Source of the DNA: Pseudomonas veronii
GTDB lineage: Bacteria > Pseudomonadota > Gammaproteobacteria > Pseudomonadales > Pseudomonadaceae
Length of the DNA stretch: 64,000 bases
Reading direction: 5' to 3'
Assembly (NCBI RefSeq): GCF_001439695.1
Contig: NZ_JYLL01000034.1
Coordinates: forward strand, 1-64,000
A model generated the notes under the pieces. That model ran no database searches and was not told where the DNA came from. It saw only the letters and a list, made by a program, of their open reading frames with translations. Positions 35,278 through 42,889 of the stretch are shown here, piece by piece; within the stretch, counting starts at the first letter, position 1; every line of letters starts with the position of its first letter. The position numbers and the translations under genes were made by a program.

Positions 35278-35430
35278 TTACTGCTCAAGCATCAAGCTAC
35301 GCCAAATGATTATCGGCGCTTCCACAGGTGCAACTTGCGGTTGCAACGGCGCCTGTGTGTGCGGTGGCGGTTCCTCTGGTTCAGGCGCTGGGGGCTGGTA
35401 CTTGGCGACGTGCGCGTTATCGACTGACAT
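35278..35430 (-). CDS. Possible small proline-rich protein
   Basis: A 50-residue frame, MSVDNAHVAKYQPPAPEPEE..., rich in Pro and Gln in the middle and ending in IIIWRSLMLEQ. It lies 15 bases after the oxidoreductase stop on the same strand. No clear ribosome site is visible. The amino-acid bias could reflect real low-complexity coding or chance. Confidence 0.3.
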   Translation of the reverse strand: MSVDNAHVAKYQPPAPEPEEPPPHTQAPLQPQVAPVEAPIIIWRSLMLEQ

Positions 35431-35445
35431 ATTGTTGGAGTGCGC

Positions 35446-36444
35446 TTATTGGAGAGTGATGATGACTTTGCCTTTTGATCTGCCCTGCTCGACGTAGCGC
35501 AACGCCTCTGCCGTCGATTCAAAAGGGAAGGAACGATCAATGACCGGTTTGATAACGCCAGCTTCGATAAGCGAGCTGATTTTTTGCAGTTGTACGCCGC
35601 TGGCCCGCATAAACAGAAATGCATAGTTCACCCCGTGCTTGCGGGCTTTTCTACGAATACCGCTGCTCAGCAGGCGCATGACTTGTCGCAGCATCCAGGA
35701 CAAGCCTTGCGCTTGGGCAAAGGCTGCCGTCGGTGGCCCGGAGAGGGAAATGAGCTGTCCGCCGGGCTTGAGAACCTCGACCGATTTCATCAGCACATCC
35801 TTGCCCTGGCTGTTCAATACCAGGTCGAAATCGTGTAATTCGCTCGCAAAGTCGTGCTTCTTGTAGTCGATGACCACATCCGCCCCGAGCGCCTTTACCC
35901 ATTCGACATTCGCCGTGCTGGTGGTGGTCGCAACAAAAGCGCCGAGGTGTTTGGCGAGCTGGATGGCAAACGTGCCGACACCGCCGGAGCCGGCATGAAT
36001 CAACACCTTCTGGCCTTTTTTCAGCTGGGCGGTCTCAACCAGCGCCTGCCAAGCCGTCAAGGCGGCCAAGGGGACGGACGCCGCTTCGGCCATGTCCAGG
36101 TTCGAGGGTTTCAGCGCGAGTGCGTTTTCGTTCACGGCGATCAGTTCGGCAAACGTGCCGATCCGATCCTCGGGAGGGCGTGCATAGACTTCGTCTCCCG
36201 GGTTGAACCGCGTCACCGCCGAGCCTGTGCGAACGACCACCCCCGCCAGGTCGTTGCCCAAGACCAATGGAAATGTATAAGGCAGGATCAGTTTGAATTC
36301 GCCGGTTCTGATCTTCGAGTCCAACGGGTTCACGCTTGTTGCGTGCACCTGGATCAGAACGTCATGCACACCGACCGCAGGGTCGGGCACTTCGCCAAGC
36401 ATGCCGTTCTGCTTGCCGTAGCGGTCGATAAGAAATGCCTTCAT
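35446..36444 (-). CDS. NADP-dependent MDR-family oxidoreductase (quinone/enone reductase-like)
   Basis: A 332-residue medium-chain dehydrogenase/reductase. GroES-like N-domain (VHATSVNPLDSKIRTG, PLVLGNDLAGVVVRTGSAV); Rossmann motif HAGSGGVGTFAIQLAKHLGA at ~150. Catalytic zinc cysteines are absent, so it fits the zinc-free quinone oxidoreductase/enone reductase group. Last gene of a four-gene minus-strand cluster with an alpha/beta hydrolase, SDR and OYE reductase, probably handling electrophiles. Confidence 0.87.
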   Translation of the reverse strand: MKAFLIDRYGKQNGMLGEVPDPAVGVHDVLIQVHATSVNPLDSKIRTGEFKLILPYTFPLVLGNDLAGVVVRTGSAVTRFNPGDEVYARPPEDRIGTFAELIAVNENALALKPSNLDMAEAASVPLAALTAWQALVETAQLKKGQKVLIHAGSGGVGTFAIQLAKHLGAFVATTTSTANVEWVKALGADVVIDYKKHDFASELHDFDLVLNSQGKDVLMKSVEVLKPGGQLISLSGPPTAAFAQAQGLSWMLRQVMRLLSSGIRRKARKHGVNYAFLFMRASGVQLQKISSLIEAGVIKPVIDRSFPFESTAEALRYVEQGRSKGKVIITLQ

Positions 36445-36512
36445 GTTGCAACGCTCTTGTCGGTGGAATGAGAACGGGGCGCGGCCCCGGCAACGTTGAT
36501 GCGATGAGACGT

Positions 36513-37382
36513 TCAGGCGTCGAGGAACGCCAAGGTCTTGCTCACGAAATCGCCAGGGTGCTGGAAAATGCTGCCATGCCCGGCGTCCGGGTAAATGACC
36601 AGTTGCGCGTCGGGGATTCGCTTTGCCAGCTCAAGCGAGTTGACCGTGGGCACCATGATGTCGTTGTCGCCGTTGGCGATCAGCGTCGGCATCTGCAAGC
36701 GCCCGAGGTCTTGCGGCGCCTGCCTGCCCCACGCAGTAATGGCTTTTAATTGCCGAAAAAACGCACGGGGTGTCGGGCCTTTGTCCCGGTCTTGCTGGCG
36801 TTCTTTCAGCCGTTGCAAATACTCGGACGCGGCGCGTTGTCCGTTGGCCGTGCCGGTAAAGAATAGGTAGAACTTGGGATCGCGTAGCGTCAGCAGCCCC
36901 TTGAGCATCAACGGCCAGGTCACCGAACCGACGTTGTCGATGCCTGTGCCGCCGGCCGGTCCGGTTCCGGTGAGGATCAGCCGGCGCACGCGTTCGGGGG
37001 CTTTCAGGGCGATGTCTTGAGCGACGAAGCCACCGAGTGAAAAGCCGAGCAGGTCCACCTTGTCCAAACCCAACGCACGGATAAAACCGATACCATCGTC
37101 AGCCATTTCACCGACGGTCAACGGCGCGACGCCACCCGAGCCACCGATACCACGGTAATCGGTGGTGATGACACGCCGGTTTTTCGCCAGACCGTCAATG
37201 ATCCTGGGGTCAAAGTTATCCAGCACTGCCCCCCAATGGTTGAACATGACCAGCGGAACCTGCGTTCTGGGGCCCAGATCGCGGTAGGCAAAAGGTATCC
37301 CGCCCACCAGAACCGACTGGTTCGCCGCGTGGATAAATGACGACGGTGAACCGGGATGATTGCTGCTAGCCAAAAGAGTCAT
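36513..37382 (-). CDS. Alpha/beta hydrolase
   Basis: A 289-residue alpha/beta hydrolase. Oxyanion region FNHWGAVLDNFD; nucleophile elbow LGFSLGGFV (Ser near 115); catalytic Asp in NGDNDIMVP; His in DAGHGSIFQHP. The substrate is unknown; the fold covers esterases, haloperoxidase-like and epoxide hydrolase-like enzymes. It lies between the SDR and MDR genes with short gaps, so is probably in the same operon. Confidence 0.87.
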   Translation of the reverse strand: MTLLASSNHPGSPSSFIHAANQSVLVGGIPFAYRDLGPRTQVPLVMFNHWGAVLDNFDPRIIDGLAKNRRVITTDYRGIGGSGGVAPLTVGEMADDGIGFIRALGLDKVDLLGFSLGGFVAQDIALKAPERVRRLILTGTGPAGGTGIDNVGSVTWPLMLKGLLTLRDPKFYLFFTGTANGQRAASEYLQRLKERQQDRDKGPTPRAFFRQLKAITAWGRQAPQDLGRLQMPTLIANGDNDIMVPTVNSLELAKRIPDAQLVIYPDAGHGSIFQHPGDFVSKTLAFLDA

Positions 37383-37429
37383 GTTTATTCCGTGCGATTG
37401 CGGAGCGAGGCCGACCTGCTCGACAGGGT

Positions 37430-38218
37430 TCAGACTTGAGTCAAATAGCGCGGCGCCACGACGGACTGTCTGATCTGCGACAAAAGACCCTGACGTGCGG
37501 TTTGCAGGGCATCCCAGCGCTCGCCTTCTTGCAGCGGCGGAATGGTCACCGGTTCGCGGCGATCGAAGCCGACCAGTGCGGCATCGACCAGGTCAGCCAC
37601 TTCCATGACTTCGCTCAAGGTGTTGATGTCGATACCGGCGCGATCCCAGATCTCCGTGCGGGTGGCCGCGGGCAATACGGCCTGCACATAAACACCCTGA
37701 GGCGAAAGCTCCAGGCTCAGGCCTTGGGAAAGGAACAGCACAAACGCCTTGGTCGCCCCGTAGACCGACATACCAAACTCAGGCGCCAGGCCCACCACCG
37801 AACCGATGTTGATGATCGCGCCTGCACCGGCTTTGGCCAGGCGTGGCGCGATGGCGCTGGCGAGTCGCACCAGCGCAGTGGTGTTGAGGGCCACCAGTTG
37901 CGCCACGCTGTCGGTGCTTTGCTCGATGAAGCTGCCGGACTGCGCGGCACCGGCATTGTTGACGAGGATGCCGATGCGAGCGTCATCCCGCAGGCGCGCT
38001 TCGACTGTGTGCAGGTCGCCGAGTTGAGTCAGGTCGGCCGCAAGCACTTCAACGGCGACGTTGTGTTCACCGCGCAACTTTGCGGCGAGCGTTTCCAGGC
38101 GCGCGTGGTCGCGGGCAACCAACACCAGATCATGCCCGCGTTGGGCAAAACGCTCGGCGTAAACCGCGCCGATGCCAGTGGAAGCGCCAGTGATGAGAAC
38201 AGCAGGGTAAGTTGTCAT
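37430..38218 (-). CDS. SDR-family oxidoreductase
   Basis: A 262-residue classical short-chain dehydrogenase/reductase. Cofactor motif TGASTGIGAVYAER at ~10; NNAG at ~88; catalytic Ser in INIGSVVG; Y-x3-K in VYGATKAF. A basic residue after the second strand (ARDHARLE) suggests NADP preference. Second gene downstream of the TetR-divergent OYE reductase. Confidence 0.88.
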   Translation of the reverse strand: MTTYPAVLITGASTGIGAVYAERFAQRGHDLVLVARDHARLETLAAKLRGEHNVAVEVLAADLTQLGDLHTVEARLRDDARIGILVNNAGAAQSGSFIEQSTDSVAQLVALNTTALVRLASAIAPRLAKAGAGAIINIGSVVGLAPEFGMSVYGATKAFVLFLSQGLSLELSPQGVYVQAVLPAATRTEIWDRAGIDINTLSEVMEVADLVDAALVGFDRREPVTIPPLQEGERWDALQTARQGLLSQIRQSVVAPRYLTQV

Positions 38219-38284
38219 GATGTCAGCTCTTTATCGGGAACATGGATTGATGCACGAATAAAACCGGGCTCGATCAGCCAGTGC

Positions 38285-39385
38285 TCAGTTCGCGCGGGTG
38301 CTGGATTCGGCAAGCGTTGGGTAGTCGATGTATCCCGCCGCGCCGCCGCCATAGAGCGTGGAGGGGTCGAAGGCGGACAGCGGCGCAGCGGTCTTGAGCC
38401 GCTCCACCAGATCGGGGTTGGCGATAAACGGGCGGCCAAAGGCGATCAGGTCGGCCCTGTCGTGCGCAAGGCGTGCGGTGGCCAGATCCAGGTCATAGCC
38501 GTTGTTGGCGATGTAAGTATTCTTGAAGCGCTGGCGCAAGGCGTCGAAATCAAAGGGCGCCACATCGCGTGGCCCGCCGGTTGCGCCTTCGACGACGTGC
38601 AGATAAACGACGTCCAGGGCATTGAGTTGATCGACGATGTAATCGAACTGAGCCTGCGGATCACTGCTCGATACCCCATTGGCCGGCGAGACCGGCGAAA
38701 GGCGAATCCCCGTGCGATCAGCACCAATCTCGGCGGCCACCGCGGCCGTCACTTCCAGCAGCAGGCGCGCACGGTTTGCGATCGAGCCGCCGTAGGCATC
38801 GGTGCGCAGGTTGGCGCCGTCCTTGATGAACTGATCCAGCAAATAGCCGTTTGCACCGTGGATTTCCACGCCGTCGAAGCCTGCCGCAATGGCGTTTGCC
38901 GCCGCTTGGCGGAAATCGTTGACGATGCCTGGGAGCTCGTCAATTTCCAGCGCGCGCGGCTCGGAAACGTCCTCGAAGCGATTATTGACGAACACCTTGG
39001 TCGCCGCACGCAGCGCGGAAGGGCCTACCGGCGCCGCGCCGTGCGGTTGCAGATCCACGTGGGAAACACGGCCCACATGCCACAGCTGCAGGAAAATCCT
39101 CCCGCCCTTGGCGTGTACGGCATCGGTCACCTTGCGCCATCCCTCTATCTGAGCCGCTGTGTAAATACCTGGCGTGTCCTGATAGCCCTGCCCCTGCTGG
39201 GAGATCTGCGAGGCTTCGGAAATCAGCAACCCCGCACTGGCCCGCTGGCTGTAATAGGCCGCAGCAAATTCACTCGGTACAAAACCCTTTCCGGCGCGAT
39301 TGCGCGTCAGTGGCGCGAGAACCACGCGGTTCGACAGCGTCAGAGCGCCCAGTGTGTAGGGGGTAAACAGGTTCAAGTCGCTCAT
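38285..39385 (-). CDS. Old yellow enzyme family alkene reductase (NemA-like)
   Basis: A 366-residue FMN-dependent enoate/nitroester reductase. Typical segments: LFTPYTLGALTLSNRVVLAPLTRNRA, GFDGVEIHGANGYLLDQF (with the His/Asn substrate pair), DAYGGSIANRARLLLEV, and GRPFIANPDLVERL. ATG 39385 gives the normal length. The TetR gene is divergent, as in the nemR-nemA arrangement of E. coli. It probably detoxifies reactive electrophiles. Confidence 0.9.
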   Translation of the reverse strand: MSDLNLFTPYTLGALTLSNRVVLAPLTRNRAGKGFVPSEFAAAYYSQRASAGLLISEASQISQQGQGYQDTPGIYTAAQIEGWRKVTDAVHAKGGRIFLQLWHVGRVSHVDLQPHGAAPVGPSALRAATKVFVNNRFEDVSEPRALEIDELPGIVNDFRQAAANAIAAGFDGVEIHGANGYLLDQFIKDGANLRTDAYGGSIANRARLLLEVTAAVAAEIGADRTGIRLSPVSPANGVSSSDPQAQFDYIVDQLNALDVVYLHVVEGATGGPRDVAPFDFDALRQRFKNTYIANNGYDLDLATARLAHDRADLIAFGRPFIANPDLVERLKTAAPLSAFDPSTLYGGGAAGYIDYPTLAESSTRAN

Positions 39386-39447
39386 GGGTGTGTGTTCCGT
39401 GCCCGTTGGTAAATGGTCATCTTGCTTGCGATTAGGATGATGATCGA

Positions 39448-39473
39448 AATCTAAACTGTCAACGGTTTTGATT
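39448..39473. promoter_or_regulatory. Palindrome in the OYE/TetR divergent promoter
   Basis: AATCTAAAC, 8 bases, GTTTTGATT: one mismatch in 9 bp of inverted symmetry, centred between the divergent genes. The position suits an operator for the TetR regulator. Confidence 0.5.
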
Positions 39474-39531
39474 ATGGTCGACATCTATGTATCATCAGCC
39501 GATGAATTTCAGCGGTAGAGAGGTATCGAAC

Positions 39532-40101
39532 ATGCGAGTGTCCAAGGCTCAGGCCCAGGCAAATCGGGAGCACATCGTCGAAACGGCGTCAGTCGTGTTT
39601 CGCGAGCGCGGCTTTGACGGAGTCGGCGTGGCCGACCTGATGGCCGCCGCCGGTTTCACCCATGGCGGTTTCTACAAACATTTCGCTTCAAAGGCCGACC
39701 TGATGGCCGAAGCCTCGGCCAACAGCCTTGCGCACTCACTGGCCAACGCCGAAGCATTGAGCGTGAAGGACTTCATCGATCTGTACGTCTCCAGGGAGCA
39801 TCGCGACAGACGCGCCACGGGTTGCACCATGGCAGCGCTGTGCGGTGACGCAGCGCGTCAATCGGGCGACTTGAAATCGGCATTCGCTGAAGGCATCGAG
39901 CACATGCTGCAAACGCTCGGCGAAAAATACCCGACCGGCCCGGATGCGGCGCCGGGTGAGGCAAGGCAGAAAATGATCGACCTGCTGGCACGCGCGGTCG
40001 GCGCGATCACGCTATCGCGCGCCTGCCCTGACGACTCGGCGCTGGCGGATGAGATTTTGGCGGTGTGTCATGGGCAGATGATCGAGTCGTTGTCGGAGTA
40101 G
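39532..40101 (+). CDS. TetR/AcrR-family repressor
   Basis: A 189-residue TetR regulator. HTH in residues ~10-55: VETASVVFRERGFDGVGVADLMAAAGFTHGGFYKHF split as helix-turn-helix with KHFASKADL. The C-terminal domain has ATGCTMAALCGDAAR, whose cysteines could sense electrophiles (inference). ATG 39532 follows AGAGAGG. Divergent from the OYE reductase operon, its likely target. Confidence 0.88.
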   Translation: MRVSKAQAQANREHIVETASVVFRERGFDGVGVADLMAAAGFTHGGFYKHFASKADLMAEASANSLAHSLANAEALSVKDFIDLYVSREHRDRRATGCTMAALCGDAARQSGDLKSAFAEGIEHMLQTLGEKYPTGPDAAPGEARQKMIDLLARAVGAITLSRACPDDSALADEILAVCHGQMIESLSE

Positions 40102-40411
40102 TTGGGGGTTTGATGGTTTTGGGCGTTAGGGGGAGTCAGGGGAAGAACATGATTTTCGTTATCTGATTGAAAATATGGCCTTGCCCCTATTGACCGCTGT
40201 TCTCCAAGCAATTGACCTGTACACGCAGCACTGAGAGCAGGCGCCTTCACGGAGTAAACCACCGGCGATAAGGGATAATTCAAATTAATCTAACTTCCTG
40301 TTGTTTCTAACAGTGTTGGCCATTTTGATGCTGTGGAATAGTACACGGGTTCGTGATAGTGAATTTGCTTAAATGTTTGCAATTTCAAACATACTATTCG
40401 GAGGCGTGCAC
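40102..40411. other. Intergenic region before the cold-shock-like gene
   Basis: 310 bases with no gene. They hold the degenerate palindrome at ~40131-40195 and then an AT-rich stretch (40270-40400) that probably carries the promoter of the next gene. Base composition shifts from GC-rich to AT-rich here. Confidence 0.5.
40131..40195. repeat. Degenerate copy of the GGGGTCA palindromic repeat
   Basis: GGAGTCAGGGG ... TTGAAAATATGGCCTTGCCCC-TATTGAC. The arms are inverted, and the right half resembles the two better copies at 41111 and 41395. Confidence 0.4.
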
Positions 40412-40867
40412 ATGGCCACTCTTAATGGAAAGGTTTTATTTTATGATCCCAAGTACCAGACGGGGACGATAGGCGACGAGGCGGGAAGCATGAAACGTTA
40501 TGTTTTTCATGACTCGGACGTGGTATCTGGTGAGACGTTGGAAAAAGACCAGCTTGTGTTTTTTACTGAAGAAGTATCTTTAAGTGGCGGGACCCCTGGA
40601 TATAGAGCTACCTTGGTTCAAGGTAGGCCGTATAGGGTGGGAATGACCATACTTTCCGGTACGGTACTGTCATATAGTTCTGAGCGCTCGGGGGGGGTAA
40701 TTGCAGATAAGAACACAAAAAATCTCAATCACTATACCTTTTCCGACTCGGACGTGGTGTCTGGAGGTCCATTACACGTTGGGCAGTCTGTAACCTTCAT
40801 TGGAGAGATGATCCGAGTTAATGAGGCTCAGTTTCAATACGGAGCAAAAATAATTCAGGGTGAGTAA
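40412..40867 (+). CDS. Tandem cold-shock-like (OB-fold) protein
   Basis: A 151-residue protein made of two similar units, residues ~5-53 (GKVLFYDPKYQTGTIGDE ... YVFHDSDVVSG) and ~82-131 (GTVLSYSSERSGGVIADK ... YTFSDSDVVSG). The pattern G-V--Y----G-I ... Y-F-DSDV-SG ... V-F-E recalls the CspA fold, but the RNP1 (KGFGFI) and RNP2 (VFVH) motifs are degraded. A GGAGG site precedes the ATG. AT-rich next to a decayed mobile region, so probably transferred. A role in nucleic-acid binding is inference. Confidence 0.6.
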   Translation: MATLNGKVLFYDPKYQTGTIGDEAGSMKRYVFHDSDVVSGETLEKDQLVFFTEEVSLSGGTPGYRATLVQGRPYRVGMTILSGTVLSYSSERSGGVIADKNTKNLNHYTFSDSDVVSGGPLHVGQSVTFIGEMIRVNEAQFQYGAKIIQGE

Positions 40868-40939
40868 TGATACTTGCCGGTGGTGAGCCGCGTGAACATT
40901 TACGTAAACTGTGCGGCATTCTCTGAGTTAATGGAGTTT

Positions 40940-41113
40940 TTAGCCTCGGTCGCTGATGAGCCGCGACCGGGAGAGGTTGGCGGTAACGATGGGGTAATTG
41001 CCAATGATGAGCGTACCTTCCTTGCCGCTGGGCTTGGTGTACTTCAAGCGCCAGGTCTTCACGCCATTGGGTTTGACGAAAAGGTACATGCCGCCGCCGT
41101 CGAACAGTTTGGG
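40940..41113 (-). pseudogene. Integrase N-terminal arm-binding domain remnant
   Basis: On the minus strand this encodes KLFDGGGMYLFVKPNGVKTW, RLKYTKPSGKEGTLIIGNYP, then a stop. It closely follows residues 24-65 of the P4-type integrase at 51170-52492 (KLFDGDGLYLLVQPNGRKGW, GNYP). The start and the whole catalytic domain are missing. It is a relic of an earlier integrative element next to the current island. Confidence 0.8.
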
Positions 41114-41164
41114 AAACAGGGGCAGACTACCATTATTGAAAACATGCTCTGACCCCTATTTTCC
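41111..41164. repeat. 54-bp palindromic repeat, copy 1
   Basis: GGGAAACAGGGGCAGACTAC ... TCTGACCCCTATTTTCC. The ends are inverted repeats, and the whole unit recurs at 41395-41449 with few changes. It cuts off the integrase remnant, suggesting insertion or recombination here. Confidence 0.75.
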
Positions 41165-41311
41165 ATGCCGGAAAATGCGGCGGGGTTTGGGGATGTGGAA
41201 AAGATTGATCGGGTGTATATGAATAATGAAATACGGTCGATCAGGCAGTTGTTTTTACAGGTGAATGGGCGGTTGCGTATGGATCGAGGCATAGAATGGA
41301 TTGATAGATGA
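41165..41311 (+). pseudogene. Short frame between the two palindromic repeats
   Basis: 48 codons (MPENAAGFGDVEKIDRVYMN...) opening directly at the end of repeat copy 1. No ribosome site is visible. It may be the C-terminal remnant of a larger gene truncated by the repeat. Not recognised. Confidence 0.25.
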
Positions 41312-41394
41312 GCTCGTAGGGGGCATATATAGGTAGAAGTGTGCGCGTGTGTTTTTCAATTGCCAAAGTATAGGCCTGATTTTTATGATTTGTC

Positions 41395-41449
41395 GGGAAA
41401 CAGGGGTCAGACCACCATTATTGAAAACATGCTTTGACCCCTATTTTCC
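41395..41449. repeat. 55-bp palindromic repeat, copy 2
   Basis: GGGAAACAGGGGTCAGACCA ... TTTGACCCCTATTTTCC, in the same orientation as copy 1, ~230 bases away. Arms GGAAACAGGGGTCAGA and its near-complement form a hairpin. This motif resembles REP-type elements found in many proteobacteria. Confidence 0.75.
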
Positions 41450-41572
41450 TAATTTAGCCGTGAGCGCGAAACCAGTTGCCATCCAGCGGCTATAACTGGC
41501 GTAGGAACCCCGTCGATGGTTGGATCATCAGCGTAGGGTGAGACCCCCACACCCCTGCTTGAGGGTGTGTAT

Positions 41573-41743
41573 ATGAATATCAAGCGTACTTTCAAGGGCT
41601 GCCGGCAATGGTGGCCCTTTTCTTTACCTGTCACAAAAGTGTGTAGCGCTTGTATAGCTGGTCGCCGGGGGAAACGCTGTCCTGTCTTTTTTCATGGGGC
41701 TTGTTCACTCCCCATCAGGCGTCGTCTGCATTGTCTTCCATGA
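41573..41743 (+). CDS. Possible small Cys/Arg-rich ORF
   Basis: A 56-residue frame (MNIKRTFKGCRQWWPFSLPV...) with GAGGGTG upstream and a small hairpin (ACACCC/GGGTGT) before it. It overlaps the 3' end of fic on the other strand. Six cysteines and many arginines; not recognised. The overlap lowers the likelihood that it is real. Confidence 0.25.
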   Translation: MNIKRTFKGCRQWWPFSLPVTKVCSACIAGRRGKRCPVFFHGACSLPIRRRLHCLP

Positions 41744-42335
41744 TCGGCAGACCAATGCAACGATCAAATATCTGGATCAGCGGGCCATCGTCGCCATGAA
41801 ATGACTGATGATTCGCTTTAATCCATTCTTGTTTGTCGACTTCCCACCAATTGATCTCGTAACCCGCGTTGATGATGATCCATTCGAACAGCATCCGCTG
41901 GGCTCGTCCGTTACCTTCTCGGAAGGGATGTGCGACGTTCAACGTACTGTAGGACTCGGCGACGGCTTTGAGCAGTAAGTCGCGTGAATAGCCTTCAAAC
42001 CAGCCGTTGGACTCGACTTTTCGGAATTCTCTGGCGGCTTCCGGCTCTATGCGGTCAGGGACGCAGAACTGATTTCCACCTTTGCTGATCTTTACCGTCC
42101 GGATCTCGCCGGCCCAACTATAGATAGCCGAGAATAGGGTACGATGAATTTGTTTCAGAGTATCCAGGCTGTATGGCGGCTCTATGAACTCAAGCCGCTC
42201 TGCGGCAGCTTCGGTGAGATAGCGTTCGGCCTCGTTGAGGTCGTCCTCATCATGCAAATCAAGTAGGTTTTTGAGGGTACCTGTTCCCCGGTAACAGTAG
42301 GGATCCTGATCGACCCCGTATTTGTCATTACTACT
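41715..42335 (-). CDS. fic: Fic-family protein (AMP-transferase type toxin)
   Basis: The coding frame starts at 42338 (TTG), giving 207 residues; start codon and yhfG stop share 4 bases. Fic proteins transfer AMP (or another phosphate-containing group) to target hydroxyls. The catalytic loop HPFREGNGR is complete at 137-145, preceded by the IHRTLFSAIYSWAGEIR region. No inhibitory S/TxxxE(G/N) helix is obvious in the protein itself, fitting inhibition by the separate YhfG protein. It is a full-length relative of the broken copy at 2257-2497. Located just outside the island's left junction. Confidence 0.85.
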   Translation of the reverse strand, partial: SSNDKYGVDQDPYCYRGTGTLKNLLDLHDEDDLNEAERYLTEAAAERLEFIEPPYSLDTLKQIHRTLFSAIYSWAGEIRTVKISKGGNQFCVPDRIEPEAAREFRKVESNGWFEGYSRDLLLKAVAESYSTLNVAHPFREGNGRAQRMLFEWIIINAGYEINWWEVDKQEWIKANHQSFHGDDGPLIQIFDRCIGLPIMEDNADDA

Positions 42336-42502
42336 CAAGCTTTGATTTGCCGAACGGCCATGAGCGCAGCTTCGCGAGTGGGAAGCTTGTGATCGTCATT
42401 TGGAGAGGTCGTAAAACCCTCGAGGCGCAAGCTGGCCGCGAAGTTGGATTTACGGTGTTTGGCGAAGTAGGCTTTTTTGGCTTGAAAACTCAGCTTTTCC
42501 AC
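42335..42502 (-). CDS. yhfG: YhfG-family Fic partner (antitoxin)
   Basis: A 55-residue protein starting with GTG at 42502, preceded by GGAG at 7 bases. Sequence VEKLSFQAKKAYFAKHRKSN, then FAASLRLEGF, matches the YhfG family (E. coli: short basic protein with a K-x-R--FQAS-RLEG pattern) that sits upstream of fic and inhibits it. The C-terminal half (LPTREAALMAVRQIKA) also fits. Its TGA overlaps the TTG start of fic (TTGA), so toxin translation depends on antitoxin translation. Confidence 0.85.
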   Translation of the reverse strand: MEKLSFQAKKAYFAKHRKSNFAASLRLEGFTTSPNDDHKLPTREAALMAVRQIKA

Positions 42503-42633
42503 GTCTGCTCTCCACGGATGTGTGCCCGAGAGTATAGCTTATTCAACTAGCTGTTTGGCTCTGCATCAGCGCTACTCGTCGCCTTGGGAGATGCTCCCAC
42601 CGAAGGCCGGGCTGGAAGGACATTTCGTCAGGC

Positions 42634-42666
42634 AAAAAAAAGCCTCGCATCGCTGCGAGGCTTTTT
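42634..42666. terminator. Bidirectional intrinsic terminator
   Basis: AAAAAAAAGCCTCGCA, 4-base loop, TGCGAGGCTTTTT. It sits just outside the left island junction. In the ancestral state it may have followed a tRNA-related or host gene. Confidence 0.85.
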
Positions 42667-42668
42667 AA

Positions 42669-42692
42669 TATGGTGCGGCACCAGGAGTCGAA
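42669..42692. other. Left attachment site: copy of the tRNA-Thr 3' end
   Basis: TATGGTGC-GGCACCAGGAGT CGAA repeats the 3' end of the tRNA-Thr gene at 52663-52687 in the same orientation, with one base missing. After it the match ends. This is the duplicated target expected of a tRNA-integrating element and marks its left end. Confidence 0.8.
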
Positions 42693-42809
42693 TCTGAAAT
42701 AAAATTCTTTATAATCAATACGTTATTGAAGTTTACTTTCAATTCTACCTCTTCACTTACCCTAATGAGCTTTCTCAGCCTTACCCAAACTACCAGTGCC
42801 TACCTTCTC

Positions 42810-42850
42810 AAGAGTGGTGGCATAATGGCGTCACGAGCTAGACCACTCTT
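42810..42850. promoter_or_regulatory. Inverted repeat in the hamA leader
   Basis: AAGAGTGGT and ACCACTCTT separated by 23 bases, ending 40 bases before the hamA ATG. A CATAAT lies in the loop. It could be an operator or a leader hairpin for the defence operon. Confidence 0.4.
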
Positions 42851-42889
42851 TGCGGTTTGATTTGTCGCGTTTGTTCAGGGAAGGAAAAA

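Noticed and set aside
37436..39412. Long plus-strand frame (658 codons) opposite the SDR and OYE genes
   Set aside because: Antisense shadow crossing two genes and an intergenic gap, with no family features.
40874..41152. Plus-strand frame of 92 codons after the cold-shock-like gene
   Set aside because: It is antisense to the integrase remnant, whose minus-strand translation aligns with a real integrase.
42347..42550. Plus-strand 67-codon frame
   Set aside because: It is the shadow of yhfG on the minus strand, which has family similarity, a ribosome site and coupling to fic.
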